Positions 53,230 through 62,537 of a stretch of DNA of 64,000 bases are shown here, piece after piece. The stretch's first letter is position 1; every line of letters begins with the position of its first letter. Location: the NCBI RefSeq assembly GCF_001425305.1, contig NZ_LMEE01000003.1:649634-713633 (forward strand). Reading direction: 5' to 3'. The position numbers were made by a program, and so were the translations under genes. This DNA comes from Phenylobacterium sp. Root1290. GTDB lineage: Bacteria > Pseudomonadota > Alphaproteobacteria > Caulobacterales > Caulobacteraceae. The notes beneath the pieces are model-generated. The model searched no databases. It saw only the letters and a list, made by a program, of their open reading frames with translations, and was not told the origin of the DNA.

Positions 53230-54846
53230 CTAGGCGGAGACAATCCATCCATCGGACAGCGAGGACAAGGCCACGTTGGACAGAACCATGCGCGCGCCGC
53301 CGACCAGGTCGATGACCACGTCGCCGCCCACCTGGCTGACGGTGTAGCTCGCGCCGTCGCCGATGAAGACGCGGTCGCCCTCGGCGCGGTTGAAGTCGGT
53401 CACCACGTCGATCCCCGCCTGGGCGAAGGTGTGGAAGGTGTCAGCGCCGGCGCCGCCGCTCATGGTGTCGGCGCCAAGGTCCCCCGACAGCCAGTCATTG
53501 CCGTCGCCGCCGAAGATCACGTCGTCGTTCTGGCCGCCACGGACGGTGTCGTCGCCGATCTCGCCATGGAGCGTGTCGTTGCCCATGTTGCCGAGCACGA
53601 GGTCGGCGCCCGCGCCGCCCAGCAGCAGGTCGTTGTCCTTGCCGCCAGACACCCAGTCGTCCCCGGCGCCGCCGTGGAGGGTGTCATTGCCCATGTTGCC
53701 GTTGATGTCGTCGTTGCCGCCGCCGCCCTGGATGTTGTCGGCGCCGTCGCCGCCGCGCAGGTAGTCGGCATAGTCGCGGCCGGTGATGATGTCGTTGCCG
53801 GCTCCGCCCTCGATGCGGCTGCCGCCATCGATGCGGGCGCTGAGCTGGTCGTCGCCGCCGGTGCCCCAGACCCAGTGGGCGAGGGGGCTGGTCGAGTTTT
53901 CCTGGATCGCGGCGATGATGGCGTTGCCGGACTGGGTGAGGTTGGTGGTGCCGGCCAGGTTGAAGATCATCGCCTGATTGTTGGCGACCTGGGCGTTGGT
54001 GGAGTCGTTGATGCGAATCCACGAGTTCATGTCGGCGTAGGCGATCACGGAGTTGCCGGTCACCACCAGTCCGTTGGCGCTCGTCACCATGATGCCGTTG
54101 TACATGCCGCCGACGACGACGTTGTCGGTGACGGTCACGCGCTCGTAGCCCAGGCCGATCTGATCGGTGATGAAGATGCCCTGGATGATCCCGCCGGCGC
54201 CGCGGGTGATGAGGTTGCCGCTGACCACGATGTCGCGCGCATTGGCGGTCGCGCCGCGGGTCAGGAACTGGATCGCGTCGGGGTGGTCGCCGGCCGCCGG
54301 ATAGAAGTCGGTGAACGAGTTGCCGATGACCTGCACGCTGGACGAGCCGACCGCGATGACGCCGTCAGCGCGGATATCGTGGATGCGGTTGTTCTCGATT
54401 CGCACGCCGGTGCTGCCCGACAGGCTGATGGCATGGTCGAGCTGCTGGAAGGCCGAACCGGTGATCGAGACGCTGGAACTGTCCCTGACCAGGATGCCCG
54501 ACTGATCGTCAGCCGGATTGTTGTTCATCGAGCCGTGGATGTTGAGGCCGTTGAACTCGATGTTTCTCGAGCTCACGATCTGGGCGTTCCACACGGTCCA
54601 GGGCGAGCTGAAGTCCAGATGAAGGTTGTTGAAGGACAGGCCCTGGCTATTGCTGACGGTCAGGCCGGTCAGCGTCGCCGGATTGCCGGGGTCGCGGGAC
54701 GAGATGGTCACCGTGCCGTCGAACACGAGGCCCTTCAGTTGAACATTGGAATAATTGCCGGCTTCAAGAAGAACGCGATCGCCGGCCTTGGCCGAGCCAA
54801 GTGCGGTCGTGAGTTGGGCGGCGCTGGAAACCAGATAATCAGCCAT
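53230..54846 (-). CDS. beta-helix protein with C-terminal RTX repeats
   Basis: A 538-residue protein. Residues 1-320 form the right-handed beta-helix (AGDRVLLEAGNYSNVQLKGL; DHPDAIQ at 187-193; [19 protein letters not shown]). Residues about 345-475 carry RTX nonapeptides (GGAGNDIIT, GNMGNDTLH, GGQNDDVIF). The last 60 residues (from FHTFAQAGIDVV to SLSDGWIVSA) match the end of the RTX protein at 6677-7687. Type I secretion is inferred. AlgE mannuronan epimerases use the same beta-helix plus RTX plan, but their YGFDPHE motif is not seen. ATG 54846 is chosen over 54900. Confidence 0.9.
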   Translation of the reverse strand: MADYLVSSAAQLTTALGSAKAGDRVLLEAGNYSNVQLKGLVFDGTVTISSRDPGNPATLTGLTVSNSQGLSFNNLHLDFSSPWTVWNAQIVSSRNIEFNGLNIHGSMNNNPADDQSGILVRDSSSVSITGSAFQQLDHAISLSGSTGVRIENNRIHDIRADGVIAVGSSSVQVIGNSFTDFYPAAGDHPDAIQFLTRGATANARDIVVSGNLITRGAGGIIQGIFITDQIGLGYERVTVTDNVVVGGMYNGIMVTSANGLVVTGNSVIAYADMNSWIRINDSTNAQVANNQAMIFNLAGTTNLTQSGNAIIAAIQENSTSPLAHWVWGTGGDDQLSARIDGGSRIEGGAGNDIITGRDYADYLRGGDGADNIQGGGGNDDINGNMGNDTLHGGAGDDWVSGGKDNDLLLGGAGADLVLGNMGNDTLHGEIGDDTVRGGQNDDVIFGGDGNDWLSGDLGADTMSGGAGADTFHTFAQAGIDVVTDFNRAEGDRVFIGDGASYTVSQVGGDVVIDLVGGARMVLSNVALSSLSDGWIVSA

Positions 54847-55209
54847 GGGGTTCGCGTCTTCTCTATATCGTTCGCAGCCCCCGCTGACCGGCGGGACCAT
54901 AGCCCGTCATGACCTGCGCAAGCCGAGGTAAATTGACGCAGGAGGCCTGGCGCCTCCCAATCAGACCTGATGGGGACTGAGCACGACTAACAATTACTTA
55001 AAAGGTGGAGCGAACGGCTCCTGAGCACCAAGTGGCGCACTCTACAGATTTCACCAAACAAGGCTATGCCAGCTTAGTGGTCGCTGCCCGGAATGTTAAT
55101 GCATGGGCGCCACGTTGTGGACGCTTGCCGCTAGGATGTTCAGCGGCGAGTGATTTTGAAGCGCATGCGCGCCGCTGTTTGGCGCGCCGGAAAGCCGGGA
55201 GAGGCCCTG
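54847..55209. other. intergenic region between divergent beta-helix and ligase genes
   Basis: About 360 bases without a convincing gene. It contains an AT-richer stretch (near 54985-55010) and a short hairpin (GGAGGC/GCCTCC, 54941-54957). A TTGACG at 54933 lacks a good -10 at the right spacing. It should hold promoters for both directions; none can be fixed. Confidence 0.5.
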
Positions 55210-56793
55210 ATGTGGGCGGGGAGCGACAATAGCGGCCAGGCCTCTCGGCCGGTTATCCTGAGGCCCTACGCAAAGCCGGGTCCCGGACGGCTGGTGCAGG
55301 CGGTGCTGCTGCTGGCGTTCGCGGGATTCTGCCTGTTCTTCGGCTTCCTGTACGGCCTGACGACGCCGTTCCTGATCAAGCAGTTGGTGATTCCGATCAT
55401 CCTGCTGGCGTTTGTCACCATCTGGGCGCTTCCCGACACCAAGTCGGCGCCGGTCGGAACGCTGTACGGGCTGAGCTTCGCCTTCATCATCGTGCTGTTC
55501 CTGTGGCCGAACTATCTGGCGATCGCCTTGCCGGGTCTGCCGTGGATCACGCTGATGCGCCTGGTCGGCGCGCCGTTGGCCCTGGTGCTGGCGATCAGCT
55601 ACTCGATGTCGCCGGACTTCCGGGCCCAGATGAAGGCGTCCCTGAACGCGACGCCGCTGGTCTACAAGCTGCTGGCCGGCTTCATCGTCCTGCAGATCGT
55701 CACGATCGCCTTCTCCGCCGAGAAGGACCAGTCGATCCAGCGCGTGATCAATGCACAGCTCACCTGGACGACCATCTATTTCGCCAGCTGCTACGTCTTC
55801 CTCAAACCTGGCCGGGTGCACCGCTGGGCGGTGATCCTGTGGGCGGTCACGCTGGTCGTCTGCCTGATGGGGATTTTCGAGTACAAGATCAGCCGTCCCT
55901 CGTGGGGCGCCTATGTGCCGAACTTCCTGAAGGTGGAGGACGAGAGCGTCATACGGGCGCTGACCGGCAGCGTGCGTTCGGCCACCGGCCTCTACCGTGT
56001 GCAGAGCACGTTCACGACCTCGCTGGGTCTGGCTGAGTTCCTGGCGCTGACGGCGCCGTTCATCCTGCACTTCGTGATGTTCGGGAAGAAGCTGTTCACC
56101 CGCGTCGCGGCCGCCGCGACCATGCCGCTGATGCTCTATGTGGTGATCATCACCGACTCGCGCCTGGGCATGGTCGGCTTCCTGCTGGCGTTCATGCTGT
56201 ACCTGCTGCTGTGGAGCGGCCTGCGCTGGCGGGCCAACAAGAGCAGCCTGCTGGCTCCCGCGATCGTGCTGGCCTATCCGGCGATCTTCGCCCTGTTCAT
56301 CACCGCGACGATGTTCGTCGGCCGGCTGCGCAACATGGTCTGGGGCGGCGGCGACACCGCGGCCAGCACGGCCTCGCGCGGCGCGCAGTACGACATGGGC
56401 ATTCCCATGATCCTGAAGGCCCCCTGGGGCCACGGGGCGGGGACGTCGGGGTCGACCCTGGGCTTCGTCAGCCCAGCGGGCATCCAGACGATCGACACCT
56501 ACTATCTGGCCATCGGCCTGGAGTACGGGCTGATCGGCTTCGTCGTCTATTATGGGATGCTGATCGCCTCGACCTACTACGCCGCCAAGTACGCGGTGCG
56601 CGCGCCGACGGGCGAGCTGAGCTTCTTCATGCCCGCGGCGATCGCGCTGGTGAACTTCATCGTCATCAAGTCGGTGTTCAGCCAGCAGGACAACCACCCG
56701 CTGATCTTCATGCTCATGGGCATCGTCACGGCGATGGTCTATCGCGCCATGAACGGCGAGCTCGAGCAGAGCCGCCCGGCCAGCGTTAGCTGA
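55210..56793 (+). CDS. O-antigen ligase/polymerase-like membrane protein
   Basis: A 527-residue protein with about 12 membrane segments of the Wzy/WaaL type. The large periplasmic loop (about residues 375-435) includes WGGGDTAASTASRGAQYDMG and PWGHGAGTSGSTLGF, where arginine and histidine residues typical of this family lie. The tail is short. It would polymerise or transfer a polysaccharide in the periplasm. GGGAGAGG precedes ATG 55210. The 3' end overlaps the convergent GT2 gene by 8 bp. Confidence 0.88.
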   Translation: MWAGSDNSGQASRPVILRPYAKPGPGRLVQAVLLLAFAGFCLFFGFLYGLTTPFLIKQLVIPIILLAFVTIWALPDTKSAPVGTLYGLSFAFIIVLFLWPNYLAIALPGLPWITLMRLVGAPLALVLAISYSMSPDFRAQMKASLNATPLVYKLLAGFIVLQIVTIAFSAEKDQSIQRVINAQLTWTTIYFASCYVFLKPGRVHRWAVILWAVTLVVCLMGIFEYKISRPSWGAYVPNFLKVEDESVIRALTGSVRSATGLYRVQSTFTTSLGLAEFLALTAPFILHFVMFGKKLFTRVAAAATMPLMLYVVIITDSRLGMVGFLLAFMLYLLLWSGLRWRANKSSLLAPAIVLAYPAIFALFITATMFVGRLRNMVWGGGDTAASTASRGAQYDMGIPMILKAPWGHGAGTSGSTLGFVSPAGIQTIDTYYLAIGLEYGLIGFVVYYGMLIASTYYAAKYAVRAPTGELSFFMPAAIALVNFIVIKSVFSQQDNHPLIFMLMGIVTAMVYRAMNGELEQSRPASVS

Positions 56794-57709
56794 CGTCGAG
56801 CCAGCGCGGCGGGCCCCGCTCGCCGCGCAGCCCAGCCGACCAGCCCTGCAGGGCGTAGCCGAGCTGGCGCCACGCGCGGGCGCGTCCGAAACGAAGGCAC
56901 ATCAGCGCGAGCGCGGCCGCAGCGGCCACTGGCAGCCGTAGCGGATAGGTGTCGCGCGTGGTCAGCATCTTGTTGCGCTCGCCGAGATAGATCGGCGTAC
57001 GTGGGCGGCTGCGGATGTGATCGTAGGAGCCGGTTGTGGTGCCGGCCTCGTGCAGGACGTCCGCGCCCGGCGCATAGCCCAGGCGCATGCCCCGCCTCAG
57101 TCCGCGCAGGCACCATTCCACTTCCTCGCAGTAGAGGAAGTAGTCCTCGCGCATCGGTCCCACGATTTCGAGATAGCGCCGGCCCATCATCATCGAGGCG
57201 CCGTTGAGGTAGCTCTGATCGCGCTCGACCTGCGCCTGGTCGACCGCGCCGCCGTGCGGCGAGCCGTGACCCAGCGAGACGGCCCGCGCCAGCCAGGAGC
57301 GCCAGCGGCCGCCGTGGGACTGCACCCGGCCGTCGGGCAGGTAGACGGTGTTGCCGACGGCGTCGCAATCGCCTTCCGCCAGCCGGGCGGCCAGACGGGC
57401 CAGCGAGTCCGGGCCGGGAAGGGTGTCGGGGTTCAGGACCCACCAGGCGTCGGCGCCCGGCGCCTGGGCCAGGCATACGTTCACGCCGCCGGCATAGCCC
57501 AGGTTGCGCGGCGCGCGGACGGCGCGGACGACTTGGCCGTCGGGCAGGGCGGCGGGCAGGCAGGCCAGCAGCGCCTGGAACGCGGCCTCGCCGCCGTTCT
57601 CACAGATCACCACTTCGAAGTCGCGATGGTTGGAGGCGCCCAGCGCTGCAAGACAGCCGACGATGTCGTCGGTGTTGCGAAAGGCGACGATGCAGACCGC
57701 GACATGCAT
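56786..57709 (-). CDS. family 2 glycosyltransferase
   Basis: A 307-residue GT2 enzyme with the rhamnosyltransferase-like layout. Landmarks are VAVCIVAFRNTDDIVGCLAAL, the sugar-nucleotide motif WWVLNPDTLPGPDSL, and YLNGASMMMGRRYLEIVGPM with EEVEWCLRG. A C-terminal hydrophobic segment (VAAAAALALMCL) may associate with the membrane. Since rml genes are near, rhamnose transfer is inferred. It follows the other GT2 gene by 6 bp on the same strand. Confidence 0.92.
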   Translation of the reverse strand: MHVAVCIVAFRNTDDIVGCLAALGASNHRDFEVVICENGGEAAFQALLACLPAALPDGQVVRAVRAPRNLGYAGGVNVCLAQAPGADAWWVLNPDTLPGPDSLARLAARLAEGDCDAVGNTVYLPDGRVQSHGGRWRSWLARAVSLGHGSPHGGAVDQAQVERDQSYLNGASMMMGRRYLEIVGPMREDYFLYCEEVEWCLRGLRRGMRLGYAPGADVLHEAGTTTGSYDHIRSRPRTPIYLGERNKMLTTRDTYPLRLPVAAAAALALMCLRFGRARAWRQLGYALQGWSAGLRGERGPPRWLDVS

Positions 57710-57715
57710 GGGCCG

Positions 57716-58621
57716 TCAGGCTCCGGTCCTGGCGAGCAGGCTCAGGGCGTCCGCCGCGCGCCAGATGCGCAGGCGATAGAGCGTGACGAGGGCGGCCGTC
57801 TTCTGCCGCGCCGAGCGCAGCCGAGGGCTGGTCAGCACCCGCGGTGTATGGGCGAGTGCGGAGAGCGGCAGCAGCAGGCTGCGGACCAGCCACGTGAGCC
57901 GGCCCCGCGGGCGAGCGGCGACGATGCCGAACGTTTCGTGGTTCAGGCGGCGCCACTTGCCGGTCAGTTCGGCCCAGGTCCGGCGCGCTGGGTGGGCGAC
58001 GAGGGCGCGCGGCGCATAGCCGATCGCAAAGCCGGCGTCGCGGGCCCGGTGGGACCATTCGAGATCCTCCGAGACACCGACCCGGAAGCCGCCGACCTGC
58101 CGGAACAGGGCGGCCGGGCAGAAGAGGTTGGCGGTGACGGTGAAGCCCTTGCGCTCGACATAGGCCTGATTATCGAAGGCGAAGACGAGCTCGAAGGCTT
58201 CGGCGCCGGTCACGTTCGCCGCGTCGCCGACCAGGACTTCCATCCCACCCCCGACGAAGTCGCTGCGGCCCAAGGCGGCGAGGCCCTCGCTCAGCCATTG
58301 CGGCGAGGGGATGCAGTCGGAGTCGGTGAAGGCCAGGATCTCGCCGCCGGCGAGGGCGACGCCGCCATTGCGGGCCGGACCGGCCCCGCGCTCGGTGACG
58401 ACGACCAGACGGGCGCGGCCGCCGATGGCCTCCGCGACCGCGGCCTCGCCGACCGGCGAGGCGTTGTCGGCCACGATGATCTCGAACTCGCCGGCGGGGA
58501 GGGTCTGCGCCTGCAGCGCGCTCAGGCAACGGTCGAGCCCGACGAGGTCATTGTAGTGCGGGACGACCACGCTGACGCGAGGCCGCGAGCCATGATCGAG
58601 GGCGGCTGGCGTCTGGCTCAT
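57716..58621 (-). CDS. family 2 glycosyltransferase
   Basis: A 301-residue GT2 enzyme. Landmarks are VSVVVPHYNDLVGLDRCL, IIVADNASPVGEAAVAEA, the metal-binding ILAFTDSDCIPSPQWL, and VSEDLEWSHRARDAGFAIG, the conserved (E/D)D-x2-W-type acceptor motif. The C-terminus ends in a basic, amphipathic helix. Donor and acceptor sugars are unknown. First of a two-gene glycosyltransferase operon. Confidence 0.92.
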   Translation of the reverse strand: MSQTPAALDHGSRPRVSVVVPHYNDLVGLDRCLSALQAQTLPAGEFEIIVADNASPVGEAAVAEAIGGRARLVVVTERGAGPARNGGVALAGGEILAFTDSDCIPSPQWLSEGLAALGRSDFVGGGMEVLVGDAANVTGAEAFELVFAFDNQAYVERKGFTVTANLFCPAALFRQVGGFRVGVSEDLEWSHRARDAGFAIGYAPRALVAHPARRTWAELTGKWRRLNHETFGIVAARPRGRLTWLVRSLLLPLSALAHTPRVLTSPRLRSARQKTAALVTLYRLRIWRAADALSLLARTGA

Positions 58622-58804
58622 CTCAGTCGCAGGCTCGTCCCGTCAGACCGGGCCGCCCCGACGACGGTCCCTGCGGCAGATATGCGCACTCGACGTTGAC
58701 GATTCATCAATATTGGCGCGACCTGAACGCGGTTGGTTGTCGTAAACTTAAGGTTCAAGCGCGAGTTTCAAGGCTGGGCGACGCGACGGGCGAGGCGGGG
58801 TGAC

Positions 58805-59905
58805 ATGGGGCTCGGAATGCGGATCAGTGAACAGAGCCTGAGCGCCGAGGGCAACAACTTCACCGCCATGCGGCTGCTGCTGGCCAGCTCGGTGATCTAC
58901 ACCCACTGCTACTTCATGGCCTATGGCATCGAAGGCGCCGATGATTTGAGCGCCTTCCTGGGGGCCCCGATCTCCGCCTACGCCGTCGACGGCTTCTTCT
59001 TCCTCAGCGGCTTCCTAGTCTATCCGAGCCTTCTGCGCCTGGGCAGCTCCACGCGGTTTCTGACGGCGCGGTTCGTGCGGCTTTGGCCGGGGCTCGCGCT
59101 CTGCATCCTGCTGACCGTGCTGGCCGGAGCGTTCGTGACCTCGGCGCCGATGAGCGCCTATTTCGGCGGCGACACCGCGCGCTTCATCGCGACCAACCTG
59201 TCCTTCACCGTCGCTTCGTACCGCCTGACGGGAGTCGAGTGCGGCGGCGAGGCCTGCGTGCTCAACGGCTCTCTCTGGACCCTGCCCTGGGAGGTCCGCT
59301 GCTACATCCTGCTGGCGATCCTGGGGGCGCTGGGCCTCGCGCGGCCGGCGATCATGAAGTGGCTGGTTCTTCCTGCGACGCTGGTTGGGGTCCTGTTGTG
59401 GGATGTCCCGCTGGTGCAGGACGCGATCCGCGGCCTGGTGGGCGAGGGCCTCGCCTACAACATCAATATGTTCGACCGCCTCTGGGGCGCGTTCGCCCTG
59501 GGCGTCGCCGCCTACATCTATCGCGACAAGATCCCGCTCTCCTGGTGGATCCTGCTGGTCATCTTTGTGCTCACCCTGGCCGCTCACCAGGTCGGGGCTG
59601 GCGTGCACATGCGGGCGCTGCTGATCGGCTATGCCGTGCTGTGTGGAGGCTTCCTGACCGCGAAGGCGCGGGCGGCGTCGGCGAACTGGCCGGACTACAG
59701 CTACGGCATGTACATCTACGGCTATCCGGTGATGGTCGGCATCTATGCGTTCTGGCCCACCCAGGCGCATCTGCTGCTGACGCTCGTGGTCATGGCCGCG
59801 ACCCTGCCGCTGGCGGCGCTGTCCTGGCATCTCGTCGAGCGGCCGGCCCTGGACGCCTATCGCCGCCGGCGCCGCACGCGCACGCTCGCTGCTCAGCAGA
59901 CCTGA
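58805..59905 (+). CDS. membrane O-acyltransferase (acyltransferase 3 family)
   Basis: A 366-residue, about ten-helix AT3 protein. The first helix has the active-site R-x10-H motif (MRLLLASSVIYTHCYF), followed by FFFLSGFLVYPSLLRL and FVRLWPGLALCILLTV. It is of the OafA/NodX type without a C-terminal SGNH domain, so it should add an acyl group (often acetyl) from cytoplasmic acyl-CoA to a glycan. GAGGCGGGG precedes ATG 58805. It differs from the fusion at 44953-47553 in having no adenylation or carrier domain. Confidence 0.92.
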   Translation: MGLGMRISEQSLSAEGNNFTAMRLLLASSVIYTHCYFMAYGIEGADDLSAFLGAPISAYAVDGFFFLSGFLVYPSLLRLGSSTRFLTARFVRLWPGLALCILLTVLAGAFVTSAPMSAYFGGDTARFIATNLSFTVASYRLTGVECGGEACVLNGSLWTLPWEVRCYILLAILGALGLARPAIMKWLVLPATLVGVLLWDVPLVQDAIRGLVGEGLAYNINMFDRLWGAFALGVAAYIYRDKIPLSWWILLVIFVLTLAAHQVGAGVHMRALLIGYAVLCGGFLTAKARAASANWPDYSYGMYIYGYPVMVGIYAFWPTQAHLLLTLVVMAATLPLAALSWHLVERPALDAYRRRRRTRTLAAQQT

Positions 59906-60153
59906 AACGGCGCTTTCCTAATAACCGACCGCTTTCGAGCTGATCGCCAGCATGGGTGGGCGTGGCGCTAATCCCGTGCGTGGCTTGGGAAGTGTCCAGA
60001 TCGGTATGGTTTCCAATTGTTTAGGTTATACCGCAATTAACCTATTCGATTAAACGCAACGCAAGCGGGTGGTTGCTACTCGTAAGTCCACAACGGGGCA
60101 TTCGGATCTCGGCTTCATCCAAGTCGGACCGGTACTGGTGGCGGAGAAACATC

Positions 60154-62214
60154 GTGGCAATACTCACGGCGAACAGCGCTCAATCTCTGACGACGGCGCT
60201 TAAGGCTGCCAAGGCTGGCGACACCATCCTTCTGGACGCCGGCAATTACTCGAATGTCCAAATCAAGGGACTGGTGTTCGACGGCAACGTGACCATCGCC
60301 TCGAAGGATCCGGGCAACCCGGCGACCCTGACGGGCCTGGTGGTCAGCGGCAGCGAAGGCCTGACCTTCCAGAACCTGCACCTCGACTTCAGCTCGCCGT
60401 GGACGGTCTGGAACTCCCAGATCACCGACTCGAGCAACATCGAGTTCCGCAACATGGAGTTCCACGGCTCCCTGAACAACAACCCGGCCGACGACGAGTC
60501 CGCGCTGCTGATCCGCAACAGCTCGGATGTGCGGATCACGGGTTCGGAGTTCCACGAGCTGGCCCACGGCGTCAGCATGATGAACAGCAACGGCGTGCGC
60601 ATCGAGGGCAACAGCTTCCACGACATGCGCGCCGACGGCGTCATCAGCGCCGGCACGTCGAACGTGCAGGTGGTCGGCAACGTCTTCACGAACTTCTACC
60701 CGGCTGAAGGCGACCACCCCGACGCCATCCAGTTCCTGACCCGCGGCACGACCGAAGCGGCGCATGACATCGTGGTCGACGGCAACCTGATCACCCGCGG
60801 CGAAGGCGGCATCATCCAGGGCGTCTTCATCACCGACCAGATCGGCATCGGCTACCTGCGGGTCACCGTCACCGACAACGTCGTCGTCGGCGGCATGTAC
60901 AACGGCATCATGGTCGCCAACGTCGACGGCCTGGTGGTCGACGGAAACACGGTCGCGGCCTACGCCGACATGAACTCGTGGATCCGCATCAACAACTCGA
61001 CCAACGCCCAGGTCACCAACAACGAGTCGATGGTCTACAATCTGACCGGCACGACGGGCACGAACTCCGGCAACGCGATCATCCCCAAGCTGACCGCCGA
61101 GCAAGTGGCCAACGTCAAGGCGTGGCTGATCGCGAACGGCGGCGAAACGGCCAATCTGATCGGACTGCTGGAAGGCGGCGCGCCGACCACGCCGACCACC
61201 CCCACGACTCCGACCACGCCGACGACCCCGACGACTCCGACCGTTCCGACGACTCCGACCGAGCCGACGAAGCCGACTGAGCCGAGCACGCCGACGACGT
61301 CGCCGAAGCCGACGGATCCGGTGGTCAGCATCCCCGACGCCGCGCCTCTGGTGGTCGTCGGCACCGCCGGCGCCGATCGCCTCACGGCCAGCGGCAAGGC
61401 CAACATGCGGCTCGAAGGCGGCGCTGGTAACGACGTCCTGACCGGTGGCGCGGGCGCCAACACCCTGGTGGGCGGCGCTGGCGACGACGTCTACCAGATC
61501 ACCGATGGCGACGACCTGGTGGTCGAGGGCGTCAACGGCGGCATCGACACGGTCCAGGCCTTCGTCGACTATACGCTGACCGACAATGTCGAGAACCTGA
61601 AGATGCTGGACGGCGCGTCCGTCGGGGTCGGCAATGCGCTGGCTAACGACATCTCGGGCACGACCGGCTCGGACAGCGTGTCGGGCCTGGGCGGCGACGA
61701 CGTCCTGCGCGGCCGGGAAGGCAACGACACCCTGTCGGGCGGCGACGGCGCCGACCGCCTGCTGGGCGACGCCGGCAACGACCGGCTCGAGGGCGGCGCC
61801 GGGGCCGACAGCCTCTACGGATCGGACGGCAATGACGTTCTTGTCGGCGGCGACGGCGATGACCGGCTGGAAGGCGGCCCGGGCGCCGACACCCTGATCG
61901 GCGGCGCCGGTGCGGACAGCTTCGTCTTCCGCCCCACCGACCTGGCCGGCGTGGATCGGATCGAAGGCTTCTCGTCCGCGCAGGGAGACAAAATCCTGCT
62001 CGCCGAGCTCGACGCCAACGTCAATACGGCCGCGAACGACAAGTTCACGTTCATCGGGAGCAGCGCTTTCAGCGGGAAAGCCGGTGAATTGCGGTTCCAG
62101 GTCATTAACGGCGACGCACACGTGTACGGCGACATGAATGGCGACCGTGTCGCCGACTTCGAGATAAACGTGGTTGGTGTCTCCAAGCTCACGTCGGCCG
62201 ACTTCATGCTCTGA
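60154..62214 (+). CDS. beta-helix protein with Pro-Thr linker and RTX repeats
   Basis: A 686-residue protein. Residues 1-340 are the right-handed beta-helix (AGDTILLDAGNYSNVQIKGL; DHPDAIQFLTRG; GVFITDQIG; GMYNGIMVANVDG). A Thr-Pro repeat linker occupies about 343-390. RTX repeats follow (about 405-620: GGAGNDVLT, GREGNDTLS, GDAGNDRLE), then a C-terminal domain ending VGVSKLTSADFML. The start is GTG 60154 with GGAGAA upstream. No signal peptide, so type I secretion is expected. Its tail differs from the paralogue at 53230-54846. Confidence 0.9.
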   Translation: MAILTANSAQSLTTALKAAKAGDTILLDAGNYSNVQIKGLVFDGNVTIASKDPGNPATLTGLVVSGSEGLTFQNLHLDFSSPWTVWNSQITDSSNIEFRNMEFHGSLNNNPADDESALLIRNSSDVRITGSEFHELAHGVSMMNSNGVRIEGNSFHDMRADGVISAGTSNVQVVGNVFTNFYPAEGDHPDAIQFLTRGTTEAAHDIVVDGNLITRGEGGIIQGVFITDQIGIGYLRVTVTDNVVVGGMYNGIMVANVDGLVVDGNTVAAYADMNSWIRINNSTNAQVTNNESMVYNLTGTTGTNSGNAIIPKLTAEQVANVKAWLIANGGETANLIGLLEGGAPTTPTTPTTPTTPTTPTTPTVPTTPTEPTKPTEPSTPTTSPKPTDPVVSIPDAAPLVVVGTAGADRLTASGKANMRLEGGAGNDVLTGGAGANTLVGGAGDDVYQITDGDDLVVEGVNGGIDTVQAFVDYTLTDNVENLKMLDGASVGVGNALANDISGTTGSDSVSGLGGDDVLRGREGNDTLSGGDGADRLLGDAGNDRLEGGAGADSLYGSDGNDVLVGGDGDDRLEGGPGADTLIGGAGADSFVFRPTDLAGVDRIEGFSSAQGDKILLAELDANVNTAANDKFTFIGSSAFSGKAGELRFQVINGDAHVYGDMNGDRVADFEINVVGVSKLTSADFML
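61182..61320 (+). repeat. tandem Pro-Thr coding repeat
   Basis: Imperfect tandem 6- to 12-base units (ACGCCGACC, ACGACTCCG and variants) coding for PTTPTTP then PTEPTKPTEPS. Inside the 60154-62214 gene, between beta-helix and RTX. Likely variable in length between strains. Confidence 0.85.
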
Positions 62215-62244
62215 GCCGGCGCGAAAGCCGATTAGGACCCCCGA

Positions 62245-62280
62245 CCCGCCGCTGCATGGCCTGCAGCGGCGGGTTTTCTT
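62245..62280 (+). terminator. intrinsic terminator after the 686-residue gene
   Basis: A perfect 12-base stem (CCCGCCGCTGCA with TGCAGCGGCGGG), five-base loop and TTTTCTTTT tail. Between here and 62537 (about 255 bases) no gene is seen; the region must hold the promoter of the next gene. Confidence 0.92.
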
Positions 62281-62537
62281 TTGGTGCTAGACAAGGAGAA
62301 CTGAAGAATAGCCGAGAATCGCCTGGATTCTGCCCCAATCAGGACATGACCTTGCCCCGAATCAACAGTGAAGTTCGAGGTCCAGGGCAGTCTAAATTGG
62401 GCTTGTTTCAGGTTTGTTGCGACGTTCCGTCACCTGTATGCGGCGGGATCGAGTATGTAGATAGTCGCTCACATTCGTTGGCCTTGGTGCTTTTAGCCGC
62501 GCCGGACTTTGGCCACCAATAGTGAGGGTCTCCCTAC

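Noticed and set aside
53230..54846. Mannuronan C5-epimerase of the AlgE type
   Set aside because: Domain order is similar, but the AlgE catalytic YGFDPHE motif was not found, so only a structural resemblance is claimed.
55005..55232. Small plus-strand ORF before the O-antigen ligase gene
   Set aside because: It overlaps the ligase start in another frame, has a composition typical of noncoding shadow and no recognised domain.
60037..60053. CtrA-like site (TTAA...TTAA) upstream of the beta-helix gene
   Set aside because: The spacing is nine bases, not the seven of the known TTAA-N7-TTAA consensus.
61182..61320. Regular short repeats that could suggest a CRISPR array
   Set aside because: Units are 6-12 bases, contiguous and in frame within a coding region for Pro-Thr; there are no spacers or cas genes.
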